Counted from the stretch's first letter, positions 1 to 8,554 are shown. The stretch: 32,702 bases of DNA from Anaerocolumna sp. (GCA_029256725.1 JAQSXJ010000100.1:1-32702), one strand, 5' to 3'. Notes: generated by a model from the sequence alone, not told the origin. Translations and numbers: made by a program.

Positions 1-687
1 CTTTCGAATAAGAAAGGTCAGGGGCTGTTCTATGGCGTTCCAGTATTCAATGAAATCCAGTATTATAGCTGAGAGTATACCGGAAGCACCGAGAGGAATT
101 CCAATTCTGGTAAAGATATACCCTTCACTGGCACCATCAAGCCTTGCTGCTTCCATAAGCGCTTCCGGCAGTTCTTTAAAGAACTTTACCATAATAAAAA
201 CCGGAAAGGTGGAGAAGATATTCGGAAGAATAACCGCCAAATGAGTATCCGTAAGTTTCATCCGGAATAACACCAGGTAGCTGGATACCATAGTCACCTG
301 AAAGGGTAGTATCATCAGCAGGATATAAAGGGTAAATATAAGCTTTTTACCCGGAAAGTTATATCTGGCAAAGGCCCAGGCGGCAGGAACAGCAATTAAG
401 AGCTGTCCTACAAGTACCGGGAGGACCTGTATACAGGAATTCCAGAACATGACAAAGAACTTCGGGGAATCTAATAGAAGTTCTGCAAAGGGTTGAAGAG
501 TAGGATAGAGGGGAAGAATACCCCAGGAGGCCATTTTCTCCGAATGGCCAAGTATTGGTCCTATCTTCTGAAGCAATTCTCCCTTTCCCATAAGGGAGCC
601 GCTAAAGAGCATCCATAGAGGCAGCCAGACAAGCAATACAGTAATAATTAAAAGGATTGTTATAATTATGTTCTTAAATATTTTCAT
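1..687 (-). CDS. Carbohydrate ABC transporter permease (MalG/CUT1-like), partial
   Basis: Inner-membrane subunit of a sugar-type importer. The reading frame starts at ATG 687 (MKIFKNIIITILLIITVLLVW), with AGGTGG just upstream, and runs off the window at base 1, so the C-terminus is missing (229 codons present). It shows an N-terminal membrane segment, several later hydrophobic segments and a clear EAA loop (EAARLDGASEGYIFTRIGIPLG) that contacts the ATPase. It starts 6 bases after the stop of the upstream permease, so the two are co-transcribed and probably form a heterodimer. No ATPase gene is visible here; CUT1 systems often share one encoded elsewhere. The substrate cannot be read from the sequence. 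Confidence 0.9.
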   Translation of the reverse strand, partial: MKIFKNIIITILLIITVLLVWLPLWMLFSGSLMGKGELLQKIGPILGHSEKMASWGILPLYPTLQPFAELLLDSPKFFVMFWNSCIQVLPVLVGQLLIAVPAAWAFARYNFPGKKLIFTLYILLMILPFQVTMVSSYLVLFRMKLTDTHLAVILPNIFSTFPVFIMVKFFKELPEALMEAARLDGASEGYIFTRIGIPLGASGILSAIILDFIEYWNAIEQPLTFLIRK

Positions 688-693
688 AGCCAC

Positions 694-1530
694 CTATTCC
701 TTATCAAATCTTAGAATCAACAGTATGACAGCCATGAACAATAATACGCTTAGAACGGCAGCAGCAGACATCTTCTGAATATCAAGAGCAGCAAACCAGT
801 TGTTAAAGATGTGCTGCAGCATATAAATACTCTCCTGAGGATAATTGCCCGAGATCAAATAAGCTTCTCTGAATACCTTAAAGGAATTGACAAAGGACAG
901 TATACCGATCATTAAAAGTGCAGGGGATAGGAGGGGAAGAGTAATACAGCGAAATCGTTGGAAGGCTCCTGCACCGTCTGCACCTGCAGCTTCATAAAGG
1001 GATGTGTCAATTCCGTTTAGACCCGTAAGCCAGAGTATCATATCATATCCGGCGTTCTTCCAGAGGTAGCTGAATACCAGTATGTAAAAGGCCATATCGG
1101 TGTTCATAAAATCTGTTCTATCACCGCCCAGCTTTAGGGCCATTACATTTATTAGCCCATTTTCGTGAAAGATCAACTTCCACAGAATCACCATTGAGGC
1201 AGTAGGAATTGCCATAGGAATCAATAAAGAGGTCTTATAGAAATCCCCATGTTTCTTCTTGCTGTGTATAAGCAAGGTCAGCATTAAGGAGATGATTAAC
1301 AGCAGCGGAAGACATACCAGGATAAATCTTGCAGTATTAAATATTGCCTGCCTGAAAGCACTATTGGTAAGGACCGTCCTATAATTGGACAGTCCCACGA
1401 AATTATTATTCATAGCCTCGTAAAAGGACCTCCTTATAACATCTAAGAAAGGGATTAGTACAAAAATTGTTATACCGGTTAAGCTGGGTAACAAAAACAG
1501 CCATGGAGTAATACTTCTATTCTTTCTCAT
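694..1530 (-). CDS. Carbohydrate ABC transporter permease (MalF/UgpA-like)
   Basis: Second membrane subunit of the same importer, 278 aa, the usual length for compact CUT1 MalF-type permeases. The N-terminus has a short basic stretch (MRKNRSITPW) and a first membrane segment (LFLLPSLTGITIFVLIPFL). About six membrane segments follow. The EAA loop reads EAAGADGAGAFQRFRCITLP near residues 180-200. The start at 1530 lies one base after the stop of the binding-protein gene, giving tight coupling in the order binding protein, MalF-like, MalG-like. Family assignment is firm; the sugar is unknown. Confidence 0.9.
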   Translation of the reverse strand: MRKNRSITPWLFLLPSLTGITIFVLIPFLDVIRRSFYEAMNNNFVGLSNYRTVLTNSAFRQAIFNTARFILVCLPLLLIISLMLTLLIHSKKKHGDFYKTSLLIPMAIPTASMVILWKLIFHENGLINVMALKLGGDRTDFMNTDMAFYILVFSYLWKNAGYDMILWLTGLNGIDTSLYEAAGADGAGAFQRFRCITLPLLSPALLMIGILSFVNSFKVFREAYLISGNYPQESIYMLQHIFNNWFAALDIQKMSAAAVLSVLLFMAVILLILRFDKE

Positions 1531-1531
1531 A

Positions 1532-3754
1532 TTATTCGGATAAGTATGTATTTACTTTTGATTTCACGGCGGTAACAGCCTCCTCTAATCCTATGTCACC
1601 ATTTAAGAAGGAAAGAATCTGCTCTTTCAGGATATCATTTAGCTGCTGGTTCATATCGATGGGAGTGTTGACCTCTTGTGCTATCTGAAAGAGATTGTCA
1701 CGATCCTTCTTATCCGGCCATTCAGCAGTGAATTCATTTCCCTCATCATCACTTAAGCCGACTATAATATCCTTATTTACTTCATCTGTCCATTTCTTTA
1801 AGGAGGAGTTGTTAACAGGAAGGCCGTCATAAAGATTTGCTGTCTGTACCTCTTCTGTGAACAAAAACTTCAGAAAAGCTTTTGCAGTTTCAGTATTCTT
1901 ACCGGATTTGTTAAGTCCTATGATTCCGCTTGGCAAGAAAGTATTATTTATGGAGCTATAGGAAAGCTCTTTTTCTTTTGCCAAAGCAAACAGTGTTAAA
2001 GAACCGGATATATTCCTAATTTGAGAGTAATTAGCACTCGTTTTACCGGCTTTTAATGGAAAGAGATTTCCGGAATTCCGAAAGAGATTATCCGCAGGTA
2101 CAGCAGCTTTATCGTAATCTTCTTTAGAAACTATTCCGATGTTGTCAGACAGTCTTTTTAAATCAGCAAGAAACTCCTTAAAATCGTTCTCAGACAGTTT
2201 ATTGTCTTTAAAGAAATCCTCTTCATAGAGAGCAAGGAAGTCATTTACCATTGCTTCAGCAGCATAGGAACCCATGTAAGGTTTGCCAGATTTCTCAGCG
2301 GTATCAATAAGTGTACTTAAGCTGGAAACGGAAGCTAAAGCATCGGCTGTACCTACTATAACGGGAATAGCAAAACGAATAGGCATTTGGTAAATGGCTC
2401 CATCCATAGTATAGCTTTCTGCAATGTTTGGAAGAATACTACCATCCTTTGTTAAGGGGATGAGGATATCTGAAATGTCAGCCAGAACCCCTTTTTCTAT
2501 GTAGGACCGGGCAGGCAGGCCGTCCAGCAGAATAATATCTGCTCCGTTACCGGCTAATAATTCTGTATTCAGAGCTCGTATATAATCAGATAAACTGCCG
2601 CCCTCATTTCCCATAGCTACTACATAATTAATCTTGGTATCAGGATTCTTCTGTTGGAAAAGTGAGATGGCCTGGCGGATAGTTGCATTTTCTCTCAGAG
2701 AATAGAGGGTGACTTGATTCTGTGGAACAGAGGAAGCTTCCTTATCAAAAACATAATGAATAAGGCGTAAACCTTTTTCAGCTTCTGAGAACATGCAGTA
2801 GTAATCCTCCGGTTCCAGAGCTCCCTCATAAATACCCAGGATATAAAGAGAGGGCATGCTCATAGAGGTTATGGAACCGTCAACAGGGATTTCCCAAAGA
2901 GTTCCCTCTGAAAGCATACGGTGAATTCCTTCAGAATCGCCTACTAAAAGGGTTCCGTCATTTTTAAGGGAATAGGCCACACCATTTGGTTGAAAAGTGT
3001 AGTCAAGATTTTTGGTGGTTTTACTTGTTTCTGCATCATAAAAGATGATCTGTGTACTGTTATCGCTTGCGGCTATTATGGTATTACCGGAGGCAATAAA
3101 GCTTTTCTGGCTGTCTATAGCAACTGTTCCAAGAGCTTTATCTTCCTGTGAATATAGTAGAAGGGTATTGTATTTCCACATGTCTGAGAGTACCAGGGTA
3201 CCATCTTTTAACACCTGCATTTTTTCAATGCTGGGATAATAGGTATTGTCTTCACCTGTGTAAGCTGGTTCTGTCAGATAGGTTAGAGGAACTTCGGTGG
3301 AGGTCAAACCGTTATCATTGGATTTGTAAATCTTACAGATATGCATTTCGTTATAATTAGTTAATACTGCATATATATTTCCGTCTTCACCCATACATAA
3401 GGTATTCAAGGAATAATCTTTTAAAGCCTCACCGTTTAACCAGGCCGCTTCACCGGTTTCCCAGGTATTATCATCTTTTAAGATATAACGATGATAGCTT
3501 GAATTCTGGGAATCAAAGGAATAGATCTCAAACTGTTTCTCTTTGTTTCGAACTACCGTCATAGGAGTTTCGGAGGAAGGCATTTCCGGCATAGCAACAG
3601 GTTTTTCTATGTATCTTCCTTTTCCTTCTTTCGTTGTTGCATCAGCTGACTTTTTAATCGTCTCGTTGTTATCCTTTTCAGTTCTGCTGCAACCATAAAG
3701 GGTAGACATTGCAAGGACTGTCAGGAGGATGTAAGCTAGAATTTTTTTCTTCAT
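1532..3754 (-). CDS. ABC importer solute-binding lipoprotein with an extra N-terminal propeller-like domain
   Basis: Extracytoplasmic binding protein of the sugar importer. I chose ATG 3754 (MKKKILAYILLTVLAMSTLYGC) because it gives a clean lipoprotein signal peptide with the lipobox Cys at residue 22 and has AAAGG upstream; a start at 3790 would add 12 residues before the signal. The protein is 740 aa, against about 420-550 for usual family 1 binding proteins. Residues about 60-345 show repeated short strands with DG/ND turns (MGEDGNIYAVL, LKDGTLVLS, LKNDGTLLVG), which suggests a beta-propeller-like module. From about residue 346 (NQVTLYSLRENATIRQAISLFQQKNPDTKINYV) a typical binding-protein fold follows, with GADIILLDGLPA and a C-terminal helical part. 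The role of the extra domain, perhaps in polymer or surface contact, is inference. Confidence 0.85.
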   Translation of the reverse strand: MKKKILAYILLTVLAMSTLYGCSRTEKDNNETIKKSADATTKEGKGRYIEKPVAMPEMPSSETPMTVVRNKEKQFEIYSFDSQNSSYHRYILKDDNTWETGEAAWLNGEALKDYSLNTLCMGEDGNIYAVLTNYNEMHICKIYKSNDNGLTSTEVPLTYLTEPAYTGEDNTYYPSIEKMQVLKDGTLVLSDMWKYNTLLLYSQEDKALGTVAIDSQKSFIASGNTIIAASDNSTQIIFYDAETSKTTKNLDYTFQPNGVAYSLKNDGTLLVGDSEGIHRMLSEGTLWEIPVDGSITSMSMPSLYILGIYEGALEPEDYYCMFSEAEKGLRLIHYVFDKEASSVPQNQVTLYSLRENATIRQAISLFQQKNPDTKINYVVAMGNEGGSLSDYIRALNTELLAGNGADIILLDGLPARSYIEKGVLADISDILIPLTKDGSILPNIAESYTMDGAIYQMPIRFAIPVIVGTADALASVSSLSTLIDTAEKSGKPYMGSYAAEAMVNDFLALYEEDFFKDNKLSENDFKEFLADLKRLSDNIGIVSKEDYDKAAVPADNLFRNSGNLFPLKAGKTSANYSQIRNISGSLTLFALAKEKELSYSSINNTFLPSGIIGLNKSGKNTETAKAFLKFLFTEEVQTANLYDGLPVNNSSLKKWTDEVNKDIIVGLSDDEGNEFTAEWPDKKDRDNLFQIAQEVNTPIDMNQQLNDILKEQILSFLNGDIGLEEAVTAVKSKVNTYLSE

Positions 3755-3842
3755 TTCATGTACCTTTCTTTCCGTATAAGCTGTATTCAAATATACAACT
3801 TAATAAATTCTACATTTCAGGAACAGGATAACAGAAAAATCT

Positions 3843-3873
3843 CTAAATAATCTTTAAAGATAAAAATATTTAG
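3843..3873. promoter_or_regulatory. Nested palindrome upstream of the binding-protein operon
   Basis: CTAAATA (3843-3849) and TATTTAG (3867-3873) form an inverted repeat. Between them is a perfect 12-bp palindrome, ATCTTTAAAGAT (3850-3861). It lies about 90 bases upstream of the lipoprotein start and just below the terminator of the two-component operon, where an operator would be expected. The neighbouring OmpR-type regulator is a possible binder, but OmpR-type sites are usually direct repeats, so this is only a suggestion. Confidence 0.3.
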
Positions 3874-3883
3874 ATAAAGAAAT

Positions 3884-3922
3884 GCCCTGTAAGCTGGTAA
3901 TGGCGATACCGTTTTACAGGGC
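3884..3922 (-). terminator. Terminator of the two-component operon
   Basis: GCCCTGTAA (3884-3892) pairs perfectly with TTACAGGGC (3914-3922). Read on the minus strand, the stem is followed by ATTTCTTTATC. It sits 13 bases below the histidine kinase stop, separating that operon from the transporter operon. Confidence 0.75.
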
Positions 3923-3934
3923 TGTGATAATAGG

Positions 3935-5245
3935 TCAATCTCTATGGTAACCGGGGAGCTTAACAGGGAGGGAGAGCAGAAAGGTTGCACCGCCTCCAGA
4001 CGTATCGTTAAGAGTCAGAGTACCGTTTTGTAATTCCGCAAGTTCTTTTGCAATGCTAAGTCCCAGTCCGTAATGGTTTTTATCTTGCCTGGATTTATCT
4101 CCTCGATAGAAACGCAGGAATACTTCCTTTTTCTTATCCTCCGGTATACCTAAGCCGTGATCTTCGATTTCTATCAGAAGCCTTTTTCTCTTAGCATAGG
4201 CTCTGATTATTACAGTATCTCCTTCTTTTGAATACACAGCAGCATTATCAATAAGAACAGCCAGAATCTGTTTTAATCGTTCTTTGTCACCTTCGACTTG
4301 GGGAAGCATTTCATCTTCCAATAAAAGTTTCAGCTCCATGGTTTTCTCTTTCAGATAAGGATAGAAGAGGTCGTAGGTTTCTATTAACAAGGTATCCATA
4401 TCCAGATATTCGCGCTTTAGCTGCCAGTGTCTGGCATCCGTTGAGGCAAGTAACAGCATGTCCTCTATCAATCCTGCCATACGACTGCATTCTTTATCCA
4501 TGTTATTAAGATAGTGGAGGGAATTCTCTGCATCGATTTTGGCGGCTGAGAGGCTGGCACGAATAACCGCCAGAGGAGATTTCAGCTCGTGTGAGGCAGC
4601 AGCGATGAATTCCGTCTGCTGTCGTTTGCTTTCTTCCACAGGTTTTAAGGATTTACCTACAATCCAATAACTTACCAGGAACAATGCGCCAATACCAAGA
4701 ACATCCATGACAATAAGAAATAATATCTGCCCTGGATTAAGGAAAGCGGAGGTATCAAGAGGCTGAAGCAAAACCAGACTTCGAAAGCCCTTTCCCACTG
4801 GGACAACAAAAACAGCTCCTAGATAATGTTCTCTGAAATCACCCTGTATTTCATAGGTTTTACTTTCCACTTCGCTTAGGGAGACTGGTCTTGCGGCGGT
4901 ATCTATATTGTCTTCTCTGGCAGCTTCCTTCAGTTTCTGAATCAGGATACTGCGGTCAGTAGGTGGATTAAAAGCTCCGTTATATAACAGCGGAAATCCA
5001 TTATCCTCTATATGAATGATGAAATGATTGTTTGCTTCCAGTTGAGACAGCCATAAGTGACTGAAATTACTGTCCATCTGCACATTTTTAGAGACAGTGG
5101 AAAAGTTACTTCGAAAATTAAAGTTCTTATCTTTTATTAATTGCTGATTATTATTAAGCATAACAAAGAGCAGAGTGGCAGTTAGAATAAGTCCGGTAGA
5201 TACCGTATAGAGTAATATCAGCTTCTTTTTAAGTGAATTAAGCAT
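3935..5245 (-). CDS. Sensor histidine kinase of a two-component system
   Basis: Membrane-bound kinase, 436 aa from ATG 5245 (MLNSLKKKLILLYTV). This start has GGAG 10 bases upstream and overlaps the regulator's stop by 8 bases, a typical coupled arrangement; a start at 5278 lacks a ribosome site. The order is: membrane segment 1 (about residues 9-31), an extracytoplasmic sensor domain of about 130 residues, membrane segment 2 (about 173-197), HisKA with SHELKSPLAVIRASL (phosphoacceptor H219), then HATPase_c with N box (ILAVLIDNAAVYS), G1 (DHGLGIP), F box (FLRFYRGD) and G2 (HYGLGLSIAKEL). It should phosphorylate the regulator encoded just upstream. The sensed signal is unknown; the adjacent sugar transporter is a candidate target. 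Confidence 0.92.
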   Translation of the reverse strand: MLNSLKKKLILLYTVSTGLILTATLLFVMLNNNQQLIKDKNFNFRSNFSTVSKNVQMDSNFSHLWLSQLEANNHFIIHIEDNGFPLLYNGAFNPPTDRSILIQKLKEAAREDNIDTAARPVSLSEVESKTYEIQGDFREHYLGAVFVVPVGKGFRSLVLLQPLDTSAFLNPGQILFLIVMDVLGIGALFLVSYWIVGKSLKPVEESKRQQTEFIAAASHELKSPLAVIRASLSAAKIDAENSLHYLNNMDKECSRMAGLIEDMLLLASTDARHWQLKREYLDMDTLLIETYDLFYPYLKEKTMELKLLLEDEMLPQVEGDKERLKQILAVLIDNAAVYSKEGDTVIIRAYAKRKRLLIEIEDHGLGIPEDKKKEVFLRFYRGDKSRQDKNHYGLGLSIAKELAELQNGTLTLNDTSGGGATFLLSLPVKLPGYHRD

Positions 5246-5921
5246 GGGATTGATACTCCAATCGGTAGCCGATTCCATGGATGGTCTTTATGGAAACAGT
5301 GGTATCAAGCGCTTTTAATCGTCTTCTTATGAAATATATGTAATTGTCTAAATTGCCTTCTTCTACAAAATCATTTAAGCCCCAGACCCGGTTAAGGATC
5401 TGCTCTCTGGTAAGAATATTATCTTTATTGAGCAGCATATACTCAAACAGAGTGCCCTCTCTTTTTGATAGGGAAAGTTTCTTCTCACCCTTAGCCACTA
5501 CATAGGTGGAGACGTCTAAAGTCAGATCACCACAGGTAAGACACTGGGAATTCTCTATTTTCCTTGGGCGCCTTAAGAGTGCACGTAATCTTGCCATCAG
5601 TTCATTCATAGCAAAGGGCTTCACCAGGTAATCATCAGCACCTCCGTCAAGGCCATCAATCCGGTCATTGATACCATTCATAGCAGTAACCATAATAACC
5701 GGAGTAGTAATTCCTTCCCCTCGCAGGTCATTAAGCAGGGACAGCCCGTCTCTTCCCGGAAGCATTCTATCGAGTACAATAACATCATGTGTATATTTTT
5801 CGATATAATACATAGCATCAGTACCGCTATTGCAGATATCTGTCTGATACCCTTCTTTTTTCAGATGTACTTCAATAGCCTTACAGAGCTCAGCATCGTC
5901 TTCTATTAATAAAATTCTCAT
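5238..5921 (-). CDS. OmpR/PhoB-family response regulator
   Basis: DNA-binding response regulator, 227 aa from ATG 5921 (MRILLIEDDAELCKAIEV). GGGAG lies 4 bases upstream, at the end of a hairpin repeat element; an alternative TTG at 5960 lies upstream inside that repeat region and is unlikely. The receiver domain has the acidic pair D8/D9, phosphoacceptor D51 (VIVLDRMLPGRDG), the conserved Thr/Ser (VMVTAMNG) and Lys (YLVKPFAMNEL). The C-terminal winged helix reads LTREQILNRVWGLNDF...YIRRRLK-type, ending KTIHGIGYRLEYQ. It is first in the operon, with the kinase overlapping its end. Expression may depend on the four-copy leader array upstream. Confidence 0.93.
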   Translation of the reverse strand: MRILLIEDDAELCKAIEVHLKKEGYQTDICNSGTDAMYYIEKYTHDVIVLDRMLPGRDGLSLLNDLRGEGITTPVIMVTAMNGINDRIDGLDGGADDYLVKPFAMNELMARLRALLRRPRKIENSQCLTCGDLTLDVSTYVVAKGEKKLSLSKREGTLFEYMLLNKDNILTREQILNRVWGLNDFVEEGNLDNYIYFIRRRLKALDTTVSIKTIHGIGYRLEYQSHA

Positions 5922-5925
5922 AAAA

Positions 5926-6114
5926 CTCCCATCTGTGTGCTTTAGCACACGTAAAATCAAGATGTTTGAAAAATCATTTTTTCAACCAAACTCCCGTCTG
6001 TGTGCTTTAGCACACATAAAAATCAAGATGTTGAAAGTTTTATTTTTCAACAAAGCTCCCGTCTGTGTGCTTTAGCACACATAAAAATCCTCCCGTCTGT
6101 GTGCTTTAGCACAC
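5926..6114 (-). repeat. Four-copy tandem array of a hairpin plus ribosome-site element
   Basis: Four 25-bp copies lie at 5926-5950, 5991-6015, 6056-6080 and 6090-6114. Each contains the palindrome GTGTGCTTTAGCACAC (minus strand GTGTGCTAAAGCACAC), followed on the minus strand by AGAYGGGAG. Copies 1-3 are spaced at 65 bp; copy 4 is spaced at 34 bp because the intervening segment is shortened. The full spacers hold a second hairpin (TTGAAA...TTTCAA type) and an AACATCTTGAT block. Only copy 1 is directly followed by a real start codon (5921). Related single copies precede genes at 10832 and 21766, so this is a dispersed family. Confidence 0.85.
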
Positions 6115-6129
6115 GTAAAAATCAAGATG

Positions 6130-6381
6130 TTGAATATGCTTTTATTTTTATTAAAACCTAACCTATAATCAGCCTTATATTAGCATAAACTGGGGAAAAT
6201 GAAAAGGAAGATTGCGGTAATATAGTTTAAGTAATCAGGAAGAACCTTATAATAATAGCAGATATTTAAGGGTAATCTAATAGTACTTTAAAGGGTTAAA
6301 CCCACGATACGAAATCTTGGCTGTTAAAGGTTTCTTGTTAATGCTCCGGATACAAAACTTCCTGAAACGATAGAAAATGTA
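6130..6381. other. Intergenic stretch with no recognised gene
   Basis: A+T-rich DNA between the repeat array and the promoter of the phosphomutase gene. I see no open frame with a ribosome site, no strong hairpin and no known RNA motif here. It presumably holds the minus-strand promoter of the two-component operon, which I cannot place with confidence. Confidence 0.4.
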
Positions 6382-6410
6382 TTGTCCAAAAACATTTGAT
6401 AGAGTAAAAT
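6382..6410 (+). promoter_or_regulatory. Probable sigma-A promoter of the phosphoglucomutase gene
   Basis: TTGTCC (6382-6387) and TAAAAT (6405-6410) are separated by 17 bases. This predicts a 5' leader of about 110 bases containing a hairpin and a very short open frame. Confidence 0.5.
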
Positions 6411-6448
6411 AGAAAAGAAAGACTATGTAACTTTTGGAAGAATAAAAT

Positions 6449-6478
6449 AAGTTGAGTGATAGTTTTAAAGTTCAACTT
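6449..6478 (+). other. Leader hairpin of the phosphoglucomutase gene
   Basis: AAGTTGA (6449-6455) pairs with TCAACTT (6472-6478), followed by ATATATCAT. Its outer arms and flanks resemble those of the longer hairpin at 9577-9635 (GTTGA, TAGTTTT, AGTTCAACTTATAT), as if one were a shortened form of the other. It could be a weak attenuator or a dispersed palindromic repeat. Confidence 0.4.
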
Positions 6479-6499
6479 ATATATCATACAGAAAGGAGA

Positions 6500-6526
6500 A
6501 TGAACTGGCGGGAGCCGGTTCTATAA
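6500..6526 (+). CDS. Possible 8-residue leader peptide (MNWREPVL)
   Basis: AAAGGAG at 6493-6499 directly abuts ATG 6500, and the only other GGGAG before the phosphomutase lies inside this small frame. The frame ends with TAA at 6524-6526, 4 bases before the phosphomutase ATG, which would allow translational coupling. A small GC-rich stem (CTGGC/GCCGG) lies within it. The spacing between AAAGGAG and this ATG is very short, so it may simply be the untranslated leader. Confidence 0.25.
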   Translation: MNWREPVL

Positions 6527-6530
6527 AAAA

Positions 6531-8258
6531 ATGAAAGATTACAGAAATGAATATGAAAAATGGCTGAGTATATCCGCTTTAGATGCAGATTTAAAAGAAG
6601 AACTTAACAGTATCAAAGACAAAGAGGAGGATATCAAAGACCGATTCTACTGCGATTTATCCTTTGGTACCGCCGGACTTAGAGGTATCCTTGGAGCAGG
6701 TACCAACCGCATGAACCGTTATGTGGTAGGAAGAGCAACCAAAGCCCTGGGAAAAGTAATTAAGAAACAGGGAAAAGAATTTGCAAAAAAAGGTGTTGCA
6801 ATTGCACATGACTGCCGCATAATGTCCCCTGAATTTGCTGAAATGTGTGCCCTCATATTTAACAGCATGGGAATTAAGGTATACTTATTCGATTCCTTAA
6901 GACCTACGCCGGAATTATCCTATGCAGTCCGTTATTACGGTTGTGCAGCAGGTATTAATATTACAGCAAGCCATAATCCTAAAATCTATAACGGCTACAA
7001 GGTATATTGGGAGGAAGGTTCTCAGATAAAGTCAGGAATAGCCAATCAGATCTTAGAAGAAATCGGTAAGATGGATTTATTTGAAGAAACAGAACTGCCT
7101 TCAAAAGAGAAGGCTATCGAAGAGGGATTGCTAATTATTATTAATAAAGAAGTAGATGAGAGCTTCTATGAGAAGACCATGTCCATCTCCTTAAGAAATG
7201 AAGAAGTGGATAAAAACATCGGTATCGTTTATACTCCTTTGAACGGAGCAGGTAACATCCCCGTTCGTACAGTCCTTGACAGAATGGGATATACCAATGT
7301 TCATGTAGTAAAGGAACAGGAACTGCCCGATGGCACCTTCCCGACTATAGATTATCCTAATCCTGAAGATCATGCAGCCTTTGCTTTAAGCGAAAAGCTG
7401 GCACTTTCCGTTGGGGCAGACGTATTAATTGCTACTGATCCTGATTGTGACAGACTTGCAGTTGAAGTAGTTCATAAGGAAGCAATCGAGGCCTTAAACG
7501 GAAACCAGGTAGGTGTCCTTATTATAAATTATATCTTAACCTCCATGAAGGAGAAAGGAACACTTCCTGCCAACCCGGCAATGGTTAAATCCATCGTAAC
7601 CGGAGAAATGGGAAGTGCCATTGCAGAAGCTTACGGAGTAAAGATGTTTAATGTTCTCACCGGCTTTAAGAATATCTGTGCACTGGCAAATGATTGGGAT
7701 AGCACAAATGAATATACTTACGTATTTGGCTATGAAGAAAGTATCGGTTACAACATTGGCAGCTACTTAAGAGATAAGGACGGAGTTGCAGCAACCTTAA
7801 TCCTTGCAGAGATGGCTGGTTATTATAAGCGCCAGGGAAAAACTTTAATCGATGTATTAAATGAGCTGTATGAAGTCTATGGCTATTTCCGTGAAAATAC
7901 CATCTCTATTGTCCTGGAAGGTATTGAGGGACAGGAAAGAATCAAGAGAATGATGGTAGAATACCGTAAGAATAATGCAGGCTCTATCGGAAGCTCCAAA
8001 CTGGTTCAGGTAACAGATTATGAACTCTCAGAAGCAACCAATGTACTTACAGGAGAGAAGACATCCATTGATACAGAGAAAACAGATGCAGTTCAGTTTA
8101 AATTTGAGGATGGCTGCTGGTATACTTTAAGACCCTCCGGTACAGAACCTAAGATTAAACTGTATATCTATACTAAATCAGATACGTTAGAAAAGTCAGA
8201 GAGTAAACTAAAAGAAATCGAAACAGCAGTACTGGGTGTATTACACAGTATAAAATAA
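6531..8258 (+). CDS. pgcA: Phosphoglucomutase / phosphomannomutase (PgcA-type)
   Basis: Cytosolic alpha-D-phosphohexomutase, interconverting glucose 1-phosphate and glucose 6-phosphate (possibly also mannose phosphates), linking glycolysis with polysaccharide and nucleotide-sugar synthesis. The 575 aa match the length of Bacillus PgcA. Visible motifs are the N-terminal FGTAGLRG, the phosphoserine loop TASHNP with S147, the metal-binding DPDCDR (D303, D305, D307), the sugar-binding loop GYEESIGY and the phosphate-binding RPSGTEPKIK near the C-terminus. All catalytic elements are intact. It appears monocistronic, with its own promoter at 6382 and a strong terminator at 8264. ATG 6531 is the only sensible start even though its ribosome site is poor, which is why a coupled leader peptide is suggested. 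Confidence 0.93.
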   Translation: MKDYRNEYEKWLSISALDADLKEELNSIKDKEEDIKDRFYCDLSFGTAGLRGILGAGTNRMNRYVVGRATKALGKVIKKQGKEFAKKGVAIAHDCRIMSPEFAEMCALIFNSMGIKVYLFDSLRPTPELSYAVRYYGCAAGINITASHNPKIYNGYKVYWEEGSQIKSGIANQILEEIGKMDLFEETELPSKEKAIEEGLLIIINKEVDESFYEKTMSISLRNEEVDKNIGIVYTPLNGAGNIPVRTVLDRMGYTNVHVVKEQELPDGTFPTIDYPNPEDHAAFALSEKLALSVGADVLIATDPDCDRLAVEVVHKEAIEALNGNQVGVLIINYILTSMKEKGTLPANPAMVKSIVTGEMGSAIAEAYGVKMFNVLTGFKNICALANDWDSTNEYTYVFGYEESIGYNIGSYLRDKDGVAATLILAEMAGYYKRQGKTLIDVLNELYEVYGYFRENTISIVLEGIEGQERIKRMMVEYRKNNAGSIGSSKLVQVTDYELSEATNVLTGEKTSIDTEKTDAVQFKFEDGCWYTLRPSGTEPKIKLYIYTKSDTLEKSESKLKEIETAVLGVLHSIK

Positions 8259-8263
8259 TAGAG

Positions 8264-8309
8264 ATAACTGGACTGCAGGGTATAAATATTCTGCAGTCCA
8301 GTTATTTTC
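8264..8309 (+). terminator. Rho-independent terminator of the phosphoglucomutase gene
   Basis: A perfect 15-bp inverted repeat, ATAACTGGACTGCAG (8264-8278) and CTGCAGTCCAGTTAT (8291-8305), is followed by TTTCAT. Confidence 0.88.
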
Positions 8310-8507
8310 ATAGGAAGCAGTTTGCTTGGATTAAACAAAATTGACGGTAGAAAAGCTGATAAGTATCATACATGAAACGGTTAAAGAAAAAGACAGATAA
8401 TGTGAAATAAGGACATACCACATTTTTATTTGGGCAGTACTGCAAGCGGATTTGCGGTATCCATGAGTGTAGGTTGAAAAACAAAAGACTGTTTTTTTCA
8501 GACACGA

Positions 8508-8549
8508 ATTAACGAATATCATTTCTTCGACTGGTGTTCACGAAGGGAG
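8508..8549 (+). promoter_or_regulatory. Leader hairpin abutting the ribosome site of the Nudix gene
   Basis: CTTCG (8525-8529) pairs with CGAAG (8541-8545), whose last base begins GGGAG (8545-8549); ATG follows at 8555. ATTAACGAA at 8508-8516 also occurs at 10787-10795, at a similar distance before the hairpin and GGGAG of the ligase gene. It looks like a diverged member of the same leader family. The rest of 8310-8554 shows nothing else recognisable. Confidence 0.4.
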
Positions 8550-8554
8550 TTAAA

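Noticed and set aside
5926..6114. CRISPR array
   Set aside because: The repeats are near-perfect palindromes ending in a ribosome site, the spacers are themselves repeats of each other, and no cas gene is present.
8308..8522. Minus-strand small protein upstream of the Nudix gene
   Set aside because: Two overlapping frames with biased, Phe/Ser-rich content and no ribosome site; best read as A/T-rich spacer.
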